Of a stretch of 64,000 bases of DNA, positions 12,075 to 24,900 are shown in pieces; the first letter of the stretch is position 1; each line of letters begins with the position of its first letter. The stretch covers positions 21,718,589 to 21,782,588 of the forward strand of contig OY365819.1 in assembly GCA_959347315.1 (NCBI GenBank), in the 5' to 3' direction. Source of the stretch: Bimastos eiseni. Lineage: Eukaryota > Annelida > Clitellata > Crassiclitellata > Lumbricidae. Below the pieces are notes generated by a model that had not been told where the DNA came from, did not search any database, and saw only the letters and a list, made by a program, of their open reading frames with translations. The position numbers and the translations under genes were made by a program.

Positions 12075-12390
12075 AGCGGTCTTTGCTGGGTCTTGCTCCC
12101 GCCTTTCTTCACAACCTCTTCTACTCTATTTTGAGTGCACTGGGTCACCACTCTGTCCGCTCTACCGAACAAGGCGTATTCATCATCTCAACTACTAAAC
12201 AAAATTGTGCCTTCGCAGTGATTGGCCGCTCGCTATGGAACAAGCTCCCATTGGCATTGTGCCGTCCCCAGGCTCACTTCACTTTTTATAGCTGGTCAAA
12301 AACAGTCCTTTTTGGCCATGCTGGGGGTCGGGAGCACTCCATGGTAGTAACCGTGAAGGGGCGCTACACAAATATTCTTAATGAATGAAT
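12075..12390 (+). mobile_element. CR1/L2-type LINE 3' end fragment with (AATG)n tail
   Basis: Plus-strand translation shows the common C-terminal signature of I/CR1/L2 reverse transcriptases: FAVIGRSLWNKLPLAL followed by a degraded FKS-LKTxLF region. It then runs into GGGGCGCTACACAAATATTC and AATGAATGAATGAA at about 12376-12391, typical of a LINE 3' tail. Confidence 0.6.
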
Positions 12391-12598
12391 GAACTTTGTG
12401 GAGACTGTCGACTCTTAACAGTCTGACTATTGATCAAACCAATTAGTTTAATTTATTTGTCATTTGAAAAACTATTTTAACACATAACAATTTACCGGTA
12501 ATACCTTCTGAATTGTAAACTATAAGTGGCTTGCAGAGATAAGCCAAAGAGTTTGAATTAGTTATTTTTGAAAGCCAACAGCTATCCCTGCCATCCAC

Positions 12599-15500
12599 TT
12601 AAATAGCCAACTGCGATTCCTTGCTGTCCAATTCCTCGGACTTATCATCGCTATCCTTAAGAAGGTTTGCTGCCAGAATCATGATCCAAAACACTAGTCC
12701 TAGGTCTCGATTTGACCGAAACTTCTGTCCACAGCTTTCTGGGTCTTTCAGGTCCACAGAATAAATCTAAAACAGAACCACAGCCATAACAGCATAAGAA
12801 AAAATGGATCGGCACCACGACAGTGTTAATGCCTGCACAGGCAAATCAGGCAACACAATGCCTGGGGTAATGTTTTTTATTTTTATAGTCATTTTTTCAA
12901 TTACAAGAAGTTCAAAACTTTTTATTTTGGAATAAATTTAAAATAATGACTGATTACATTGCACCCTTTCAAGTAATTCAATTTGTCTTGTATTTTCGTT
13001 TATTTTTCTTACGATTTTGGGCACCCGACATGAAAGTTGTACACAACATCCTCTGGGACGAACCAAATTGAAGGACATCAAATTCAAAGGTGATGCTGCA
13101 TAATAGATCATCATATTCAAATACAAGGGCTCAAAAGTCATTTAAATTATGAGATTTGAAGTATTGATATAGAGTGATTACCATTGCAAAATTATGCTAC
13201 CATTTCCCTTGACTAACATTATCTGAAGACAGAATTACTCTTCTGAAGAATTATGTCTTGCAAATTGAACACTATCAAACTTAAGATGACACATCTTGAC
13301 ATTAAAACCCATTTAATTTAGGTCCATCTAACAGAGGGTGAAGCTGGGTACAAAACTCTTATTTGGATTATACAACACAACTGGATTCCTTTAACTGATG
13401 GCCACCAACACTAAAGTCCTGTCTCTTCAGTTGTACGTAATCCTTCTATTCCTACGACAACCTAGCAATGCAGAGACTCAAAAGTCGAACCAAAAGGGAA
13501 ACGTGACATGTATACAATACATGATGCCCTGTTTAGAAACATTTATCCCTATCATTTATAAGAAACCACGAACTCTGCACCTGTAGCTCTAACCTCTAGC
13601 TGCTGTACAGAGTCCACAACTGACCTGATGTCCGAGGTGAGTGGTGAACACTGCAACCCCCAAGTAATAAGGCCACGTCTGATGAGTGAGGTAACCGGTT
13701 GACAGCAGACCAACAGTCGTCAAAGAATTGAAACCTATCAACCACAGTTTCGTTGTGTCACCAAACTTGAGAGCAGTTGACTTTACACCAATGTGAAGAT
13801 CATCTTCTTTGTCCTAACACGATTATGTAAAGAGTAAACAAGACTAACGTTAGAAGCTTCAATTGTCAACTGCACACTGACATAGCAATACTACCTTCTG
13901 GCAAGATATTATAGTTATGATTGTGTATTACGTTTGTGTAGGTGAACCTATACAAAGTTACCTACACATTGTATAGGGGAAGCTCAGACTGGCACCAGGA
14001 TGTAAATAAAGCATTAATCGAAGAAAATGTGCTATGAGCAGAAAGCAAAGAGGCAAAAATGACAAAAGAGGATCAGGCAAATGGAAATGAATGAATATCC
14101 TAGTCTATTAACGGATTTATAAAGCGCCTCTCACAGTACAACCAAACCAGAGGCGTAATAACTAATGTTTCATGAATATGACTGCTTGAAATTCAGTCAA
14201 AGATTGACACCTTGGATCTTTTGATCTTTGTTTTCTTCCACTCATTGACTGATATATCACTGAACAGTGTTTGCCACTCATGCTCTTACCACCACAATCA
14301 ACCTCATCCCCCACTGTCTCTCCTTTCATGCTGTCACTACTTTAATTCATACCCTTATTATAAAATACAGAAATATTAATGTGAATACCATATCCCTGCT
14401 GAACTTTCACTAGTCTTCTTAATTCCGCCACTAGAGATTGCAATTCCGGAATGTCCGAATTCGAAAATTCCGGTCTTTTATAAATACCGAAATTCCGGAA
14501 TTTTTCAAGCACAAAATCCGGAATTTGGGAAGTGAAATTATGGGTTTAAATAGCAGTTATTATCATTATTATTATTATCATAATTCATGAAACACAAGAT
14601 GCAGAGCTTTATTTTACATAATTATGATATGTATGAATATGATAAAGCATAGTAGGCTATCTGTTCTTTAAGCTTGTAACTTTTTATCTATTTCTTTGAC
14701 CAATGCCACTGAATATTGACTTTGTGATACCTTCAATGCTACTTCCATGTGCAGTTTGGTATTATCGGCTTACTAGTTAAGAAGACATAAAATTAGTATT
14801 TTAATTAGTTGGAAATTGACAGTAATGAGTCGGTCAATACGTTCACAATGAGAATTCCGGAATTTTACCAAAAAATCCCGAAATTCCAGAAAAATGATTA
14901 TGGTCCGGAATTGCAATCTCTACCCCACTACCTGTCATATTGGAGGTGTTCCCAGGTGTGGCCATATAGCCTCCTTTACATGGGATACTTTGTGCTGGCT
15001 CCTAACTATAATGTCTTGTCCAGCAGCTTAAGATCCTGATGCTTATGTGCAACTGCTTTGTTGGTTCTGCTCCATCCTATCGTAGGGACCCCTGCATTTC
15101 GGTCTCCTCTCTATCCGATCATGTCACCTTTCGATTAGCTGCCCATTGTCCCTCATATGCATACTGCTACACACTTTGGAATCGCCTTCCGTCAGATCTG
15201 CGCTTCAAGCTCCTCAGTTTGTCCCTTCCACAGTTTTGTAATTACCTGACATCTGTTATTTGATGGTGATTTCACTCGTTTGGAGTTCAAATTACAATTA
15301 CAAAGAGAAGGTCATGTATTGTAATTGTGACAAAGCCAAAGCATCTCTGTAACTGCCTCTGTGAACTGTCAACATCCATCCCCATCTTGTGAGCCAAACT
15401 CAGTGCATCACATAAGACTGGTTTGCTGAATTTTTACATTTATCCATACTTATGGCTGTCATAAACTTATGGGCTCTCATGCATTCCATGCCTCCGCTAC

Positions 15501-18500
15501 TAAGAAATGAAAATGGAATGCCACTCTCTCGTAGTAGTTTCACTTCACCGTCCTTGAAAAAGCAGCAAAACTCACTATTTCTCCTTGGCTATAAAGGATT
15601 TGGTATCTTATCCTGGATATCTCTATAATCGGCCCGATTAATCGGCCGACTGACTATCTGTGCCTCAGGTTCACATTTCGATGTGACCTTGTGCATGTTA
15701 CAAATTTAATTAATAATAATAATAAAGTTAAATAATACGACTTCATCAGTCCAAAACTTTGAAATAGTACAATGTCCAAAGCTAAGAATGGCAAGAAATT
15801 CCTTATCATCACACAGCGCACATCCAATGACCAACGCTGGTGGAGTGCAAACTGTGACAATGAAATCTGTTAATTGAGATTGGTTATAAATAACAAAGTG
15901 ACTAACAATGTTCAAACTCAAATGTGTTTTCTAAATTTCTAGAAACATACATTATAAATGATCATACTAGGCATAGGAGGTAATAATGCCATAAATTTAA
16001 ATGAACTATATTAATTTATAACAAATTAAACTTAACATCTAAACATTAAACTTAAAATAAAAAAGCAACTAGCAGCCAGCTCACTAGAAAGCCTTAAATA
16101 AAAGATAATTATCAACTAACAGCACCAGCCATCAAGTAACACAATGCGTTCACTACATAAAACACAACATACATGTAGTTGCTAAACAACCAAAGCACTT
16201 CTGCTTATCATGCTAACATTAAGAAAATCTGCTAAAATTATATTTTCCATATCCATCAGGATTTTAAATTTCGGAATACAAATATATTATTAAATTACTG
16301 TTCAATATTTAATTAATGTTTGCATTTTAAGGGGTACCACTATCTAGCGGTGAAGCATAGATTAATAGCACTAAGCAGTGGTATTTGAAGGTTCTCAGCT
16401 AGTGATCATTGTCTCAAGGAAAGGATTGAAAGCATGTTGCAAGGGAAGCATTCAAACAACACAAGTGAAACCTATTGAAACAGAATTCAAATATATTTAA
16501 TTGAAATACTGCCAAATAAACTAAAACCAGAAAAAATGATTCAATAAACTTTCAAATTAGAGAAATTTTGTCATAGCTGATCAAGGCAACTGCTTGGCTG
16601 AATAATGAGTGGGAGGTTATTCTTCCAATTATGTTTTATTGAGGTCTACTCAAGCCTCAGACTGTTAGTGGAGGTTGTGGCTCCTCGGTCCATCTGACTT
16701 CTACATATCATCTTTTAAATAGAGCTGTACCGATATCACTTTTTGCCAATAATGCCGATATCGATTATTGCCAATTATTCATTTGCCGATACCCAATTAT
16801 TTAGCTGATTATTTCATTGTGTTTCCCAAGATGTCCAGTTCCAAAAGAGAGACCTACTGCTACAGCCTATTGTTGTGATACAAGCAAAACTTGCTCCGTA
16901 GGAGACGTATGCATGTAGTTGGGGACTAATCCTAGGCAGGCAATACAGATTAGACACATCGCCCGCCGTCGAACTGTGCCCAGGGTAATTAAAGGCCAAG
17001 GAACGGTTGGCCTATTCACAGCCACCCATCTTGTGTCAGCCTCTCAGGCGGTTGGCAGCTAGCTCATTCGGCATGCCTCCACGATGTACTTTAATTGGTT
17101 TTTCTGTTGAATTGGCCAACCGTTCCTTGGCTTGAATTGGCCAGCCATTCCTTGGCCCATAAGCAGGCAATATGACTCACTCTGCAGAAGACCTATGTTG
17201 ACACATTCCCACGGTCTATACTAGCACAGTGGGTGGTCTCACCACTCGTCTGAAGAAGCCATTGGCTTGACGACATGATATGGGAACGGAACGAAATGCC
17301 GTCTTTCACAGACCCAGTGATGTTGCTATCGTCATTTTGCTTTCATAAAATACCGGCGCAGATTATCTTGCCGATATCCGATATCTCCATAATCGGCCCG
17401 ATTAATTGGTACAGCTCTACTTTTAAATATGGAAAAGATTTTGTATCTTGCACAAATTCTAGTCTACAAATATAGAGGATATTTTTAACAAATGTTTTGA
17501 GTTAGCAAAGAAAACAAATTGACAGAACATCTGAGACAAACCAAATGTGAAGCTATGTTTGCAACATTTGACCAATGGAATGCTCTCATGATCAGCAGGC
17601 AGATTGAAAATAAAATCATTCAGAAGAAACTGTCTCCACAGGATAATGTCAAAAATAAAAGTAAACAAACTGAATTTAGATAGAGTGCAGACCCACTTAC
17701 GCATGGTCATATCACATGGTGTAACGGACAATGGGTTTATGTGTTGTGAGGACCACAATGAGTACAGTAGCTTTCAATTCACCCTAATTGCTGTCTCAGT
17801 CTTAGTGCAGCTAGAAAGCTTAGTCTGAAGTGAAGCAACTTGCAATGTAGCCTGCTATCAGACAATTGTGGCCATTAATGTTGATAGGCCACTTTGCTGT
17901 CTGGTTTTAGGCAATGTGCTTGTGTGATTGAATAACAACGTATGTTTCTGGCCACAATAACATTTACCGATTGCAGACGTTATTTCAAAGCGAGAAGTAC
18001 ATGTGTTGAACTGCCAAGCACATGGATACATCTAGGCAAAGACAGCAAGTATGCTAGCAGTGGCATTATGGGAACAGACACCAAATGGCATTATGGGAAC
18101 AGACACCAAATGGCATTATGGGAACAGACACCAAATGGCATTATGGGAACAGACACCAAATGGCATTATGGGAACAGACACCAAATGGCTCTCCTTTACA
18201 GTTGCTACTTAGTGTGGGGAATGGAGACAGGTCCAACTATAAGCTCAACTGCTTTAAGACTGTAGTGTTCCAACAGGGTTTTAAAATAGCTGTTGCCCCT
18301 ATTCCAGTAACTGTGGATAACTGATACTGACTTTCTAAAATGTTATGATGATGGAGACTGGTCTGTGCAATGTCTACACTGATGCTGATTTTACAAAATT
18401 TCTACCATATAGAACTATGCAGCAAATTCTGGTAAATTTTGCACATTAAAGCTAAGTGAATTTGTGTGTAAATGGGTCGTATGGCAATTGAACTACACTG

Positions 18501-18848
18501 TGCTGATGAGAAATTTAATTGAACAGCAGAAATGCATTCTGTCCAAAGAAATACGCAAACAAACAGGTGTCTAAAATGAGTAGAAAAAGTTCGCTAAAGA
18601 AGAGATGAAGAGTTATGAAACCCTGCGACCCATACGAAGCAACATTATGTATTAACAGAAGCATTAACACTCACCAATGGTTAACATCCCGACCCAGAGA
18701 GGCTAAAAGCCGAAATGACCCAAAGCAAACTAAAGCCCATATGGACAAATGCATTGTAGAGTCAACTGTCTAATAAATGCCCAGCTTAGTTCTCTAACCT
18801 GCCAATGATGTACTGGGGCAATAAATTACATTGGACCTATAACAACTG

Positions 18849-18916
<68 letters not shown>

Positions 18917-21900
18917 TCAGCAGCAGCACAGAGGAATTAGCATACAGAGGCCTATTGAACTGATTGATAGGTATCAAGAATTTCATTCATTTCTTTCAGT
19001 ACAATGACACAACACTGGATCATCATTGTACAGGGACAACTTTAATTTAGTACCAAGGTCAACAGGTTCTTAATAGGAGATCATGTCACAGCAAGGTCAA
19101 CAGGTTCTTAATAGAAGCTCATGTCACAGCAAGGTCAACAGGTTCTTAATAGAAGCTCATGTCACAGCAAGGTCAACAGGTTCTTAATAGGAGCTCATGT
19201 CACAGCAAGGTCAACAGGTTCTTAATAGGAGCTCATGTCAACAGGTTCTTAATAGGAGCTCATGTCAACAGGTTCTTAATAGGAGCTAATAATGTCACAG
19301 TATGTGCTCCAGATGCAACTTTCCTAATTCACTTACTGACTAAAACAGGTCTTATTTTGAGGAATGATTCTTCTTCTTCTGTCCTGTTGCTGCTGCCATC
19401 CCATCTCTTGGCCAAAGATGCCAACCATTTTCAGATGTGAGTCAGAGCTGAACTCATCAAGGATGCATGCAAAGGGTGTAATAAATGGTAGAAAGAGGGC
19501 TGAGTCAGCTGCCTTGAATGCATTACTACTTGAACTGTATTTATAGAGTTTAAACTGGTCCACTAAATGTGTAATGTTGTACTTTTTACCAGTATAACAG
19601 GTACAACATGGGTGTGGTGAGCTGATATGAGCTGGGTTTTGTAATGGATCTTGTCAGACATTTTTTATCCATCTGCAGTTTGCATAAATCTCTTGTACAA
19701 ATGAAAAAATTAAATAAAAAATTAATGAGTTGCAGTAAATAAGTCAATTTTGTTATGTGGCATGGTGGCCAATTGGTTAGAGCAGTCGGCCTGTAACGTA
19801 GAGAGTACGGTTTCGACTGTCGTCCGAGGGGTTACTGTGTAGGGACCTTGAGCAAGCACATGGCAAGTCCTTTGCACACAATAATTACTAATATTGTCTG
19901 ACTAATTCCGTATGTCCATCAGTCTGTATATCCAACCATCAGTCTGTTCATCCGTACAGCCATCAATCAATCTGAAGGAGACCACCGTGTTAGGTCACAA
20001 GATTTTCCACGACCAATGACATTAGTTGTAAAGACCATAAGCCATCATTTAAAAAGGCAGCACCAAGTAACTGCAGAGCAACTGCTACAATTTCTGCTCT
20101 TATCAGCTTAAGCCCAGACAAGGAAGCTCAGACACAAGGAAGCCCAGACACAAGGAAGCCCAGACACAAGGAAGCCCAGACACAAGGAAGCCCAGACAGA
20201 ACTCCATCCACCGCAAAAACACCAGACACCACCATGGGATTGAGTCTAATAACCGCACAATATCATGAAAATGAAAGTGATCAGTGACTACTATGTCCAA
20301 AATATATACAACTGCAGTTAACAAAACAAATGTCTTATCTTATAAACAGAAAGAATTACTCAAAAATAACCAACAGAACTCATATGACAAAGCAACGTTA
20401 ACCTAGACAGCTGCAACGTCTGTTCTACTCTATGCAAATTCCCTATCAATCAATCTAGATGTGCATTAGCATTGAAAACTGATCTTTAACTGATTAACTG
20501 ATTCTATTCATTGGTCATGCATTATTGAATGAAAATGACAGACACAATCAGCTACTCACTTGGAAGGCATAGATGGTGTCATAGACAAGGGTCCATGCAA
20601 TGCACGAAGCATACAATGGCAATACACCCCAGTCCAGCACACCACGAACTGCTGACCAACCCATAACGGCACCCCAGTTAAAAGTGAGCCCTATGAGAGA
20701 CAAGAGGGAAAAGCAGTTACCTTGACTTAGAAGCTAATAATTATTAACACCTGTGTGTGCACAGTTTAAACTCTCATCCAGAATAATTTCACCCAGTTTC
20801 AACAACCAGCACTTAATTACTCTGGCAGCATTTGTTGTTAAATAAGCAGATGGTGACGGATGGTGGTTTAGCGCTAACAACATCATCCAGACAACATTCA
20901 AAGATGACTCACAGTCAACCAAAGGGATGACACACTGAAAGTATGGTCACACTGACTACATCTGAAAAGTTTCAGCTGTAAACACTTACTTGTTTTCAGT
21001 TGACAACAGAAATAAACTTAGCCAAAAAGCCAGTAACATTTAAATTCAAACAACAGTATATAGTAATGCATGCAGAAATCAAGGTATCATTTCTGAGCAT
21101 GATCAGCAAAATACAAAAGAGAACCCATTCCAGGAATCATCGGCAAGCTCGTTTTGTACATTCAGCCGACGAGAAAAATAATTAAAATTAATTCGTTTTG
21201 CATCTTCAAAATAAAATTTCTAGTTCCTCTTGCGAATTTTTTATAAGGCAGACGACAATTCCTGAAACAGTCAATAAAATTAGTAAACGACCAAATAGAG
21301 TCACCTAGCAAGTGCCACAGCAGACTAAAGTTGTAGTAGCTACAAGCATGCAACCGTAGACAAAAAGAACAATTTCTCTGGTGCCCTGTTAGCCTTCCAT
21401 CTTCTGACCTGATGTGCATAAATTGTGTCATAGGTCACCGTCCAGAGTACACCAGACAGGTAGAGGGCAAAACATGGCCATTCCATGCAGCCATTGATTG
21501 CTGACCAAGCGATCATTATGCCCCAGTTGGTTGTTATTCCTAACAACAAAGTCATATCTGGATGTTACAAGCACTCTTCATTACCAGCTCTTCTCCACTC
21601 AACTGCGAACTGTGGCAACAGCGTCAGAAGCAGCCGCACTTGCAGCAGAAGCAAACACCAGCCATTCGTCTAGTATTAACAAGAGTTAAAGTGTATAGGC
21701 TACACTGAAAAACCTTATTCACAGAATTCATAATGGCACCATACACTATCATCCAGAATTAGAGCTCTTCATAATGGCATCATTTTGTGGGAATAATGGA
21801 TGGAACAAATAAAAGTGGAAGACCCATAGGGAATAAATAGATGACATTGAAGACTGGGTAAGAACAAATCTTCAAGAGTTGAACCACGCTGCAATGAACA

Positions 21901-24900
21901 GAGAGGTGTGGAGAGATGTGGTCAGAAAGGCATCAGACACTTGCTAGGTGACTCTACAGGTGATGAGGCCATGGCTGTTGACTGATAATGGTATCTGGTG
22001 CCATTATGAATTGACTCATTAGTGACCAGCAGAAAACAAAACTAAAATGTCAGGTTTCACATATATATAAAGTAAATCATTAAGGATTTAGACAGACTGT
22101 TTCTATGAAGCAATTGCCATATATTCTAAGGAAACGTGAACAAAAGTTTTGCACAACGAGGGGAGAGAGAAGTGCAATTATTTATTACAACAATAGAGAT
22201 AATTCTGCACAATATGCAAAATTGTAATAGTGCAAAAGTGAAACTTCCAAAATTGCACTAGAAAATTTCTCATACAATTTCTGAAATTTGAAATCCACTG
22301 TTAGTTACAACTAGAATCATTCTTAACAGAATTCCACAACCGCATCTCATATGATGAAAATCCCTGGACATTTTTTTGGCAATTCAACATCTTCATCATA
22401 CAGTTGCTACTTACAAACATCTCAACATTCAAACAGCCTATGTACATGCCATCTGAGAAACTATAACTTTCACGATGAACAAGACAAACCAATGCAAAGA
22501 GCCTCAGAACTGATGACTAAGACCAGAAAGTCCTCCCACAGAGAAACAGAGTCCACGAAAGCCTGGCTGCCCTGATAGTGCATTTTCGCACCAATGGTCG
22601 ACCACGATGGTGGTGACCATATCCAGCAGAAAAATGAACACAGTCATGCATATTATGCTGAACAGGTCGAGGGCTTGTCCTGATGGCAACTATGACCTAA
22701 TCCCATTTACCACAACATTATGCTACATAATACATGCCTATGAAATACTAAAAATCTAATGCAACAACAAAATTCTCCATTATTTCCAGTCTGATGACAG
22801 TAGCAATGGCACTTGACCATCTCAGCACTTAAAACATTTTCAACCTGACTAAGAATTGTCATTTTAACTACTGGACAGCCACCAAGTCAGGTTGTTGGAC
22901 TGTCCCTGGAAATCTACTTCCTGTAAAAGCATGTGCAAGTGTGTCTTCTTCTTGTCTACAGAAACCTTGGCAAACCATCTTTGTAGCATTCAAGAGAAAA
23001 GTTACAAAGAGCACAGATTGCAACATGAAAACACATAGACACCTGCAGACACTTCACATCATCAGTGATAAGAAATACAAGTAAAAATTTACTGGAATTC
23101 AGTAGGATTCCTTGGTTCATTCCCACATGTTATTCTGATATTATGGAAGTTTGCAAAATGCATCTTGCAGCCGACTATTCTGATGCGCTCTCGGCATGAC
23201 AGATCCATAATAACGAAGCGAAACAGGTGACATGAATCTAAGTGCGAACTGCCAAGGTCATTCCACTACAGCAAAAGTTCGGTGCTGGAATAAAGAAGTT
23301 CACGACCAAGGTACAAGAAGATCAAGTCAGTCAGTAGAGCAAAGAGGGTGAGAAGAAAGAGCAGATCAAGAGATCAAGAGCAGATCAATTCACAGAGATA
23401 TGTAGGCACTAAACTCTGCTGAGATTTGGCAACCAAGAGCAAGACCCATATTTGATTTTAAGACACTTGGTGAAACTGTCTGTGATCAAATGTCCTAGAA
23501 TCATATCAAAGCCGAGGAGACATCAGAGAGTTCTCTCCTATTATTCAAATTTACGTCGAGGTTGTTTTTAATATGCATAAAAAGACGCAAAGCTTAAGAA
23601 TTCCATTTCTTCAGAGTATGTAACAATATCTAATCTTTTACAGGGCTTTTTTGCCTTTGGCAATGTTTCTATGCAATATTTCATACATTTATCAATCCAA
23701 TTTCGATAGTTTTATCTTTTCTTAAATTTCACAATTTGACTCGGTTCTACTAGAACAACCCTCTTCGGATGCTTGATGCTATCTGCTTGGATTTTAAAAC
23801 AAACTTCGGAATGAAAGCAGTGGAATAAGTAGTGTGCTGAGGACTCCACTCAACTGAACCATTCTCTTTTCTTTCACACCAAATTTTAAGCTCTTCTTCT
23901 TAAACCGATTCAGTTTACTCTACTGCAATTTAGTCAGCAGAACATTGCCTTTGGATACATTCCTTGCAAATTCGCAAATGCAGCAGAAGAGATTCTTGTA
24001 ATAATTCTTCAGAATGATTTTCCTCACTTTGGTTGCAGTTTTATTAAACAGTCTCAGTTTGACAAAATACTTCCTTAGTAGGGAAGACATTTTAAGCAAA
24101 TGTGTGCACTTTTGAACATAATGAGTCTCCCAGGAAATATGTCTTTAATCAATGAAACTAGATATCACACCTCTTCAAAAATTATACTCAGAGGCATTCT
24201 CTGTGCTAGCTACATGATGTTAAATGATATTTCAATGAGTGTTAGAACAGTTAGCAAAACAACGCACAGTAAGCTCAAAGAGTCACCAATTGTTGGGCCA
24301 CACATAAGCATGGAAATAACCATGCCATGTGTCAACAGCTGGCATGAATGTTCAGTCTCTGCACCAGGTTCTTAATGCCTGTTCGTAATCTACACCTCTC
24401 ATCTGTATCAGGTTTAAGATGGTTGCATCTCTGAAGCTTCGAGCATAAATTTGAGCGCTACTGAGTAGATACCTTGAAGGGGTGCTATATCAAATTCACA
24501 TTGATTGATCGATTGATAATGCAACTGACCAGGAAACATCTTTCTGTCTAGCTAAATTTGCAACCTGTGTTGAAACTCTAACATTTTTGAAGAGAACCAA
24601 AGAGTAGGCATTGAGACTTATAGTTCTGGTATGTCTGTTTGCCCTTATAAAATAGATTTTGGGTTAAATAAAGTACCGAAACATTTCAGTGATGGCCTAT
24701 CTTTGTAAATATTTTGGTCACTCTTTCATCTGGTTTACTCATGAGGTCATCTAAAAAAAATAAGCAGTCTTTTCTTTTCCATCGAAAATATTAAAATATG
24801 GAAGCCCTTCGTGAAATTCTATCTGTGGATATTTGTCAAATATTTCTTGGCATATTCTATAACACAAATGTACCTCATCAATTTTAAGTGTAAACTGTGT

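Noticed and set aside
18061..19290. CRISPR-like array
   Set aside because: These are contiguous tandem minisatellites with no unique spacers, in an animal intron.
19758..19830. Functional tRNA gene
   Set aside because: A- and B-box-like sequences are present but acceptor and anticodon stems do not pair. The downstream block is SINE-like.
20560..21539. Exon A and exon B as an assembly duplication or as a processed second COQ2 copy
   Set aside because: They are only 50% identical as protein, have different introns around them, and each has its own splice sites. No other COQ2 exon is duplicated.
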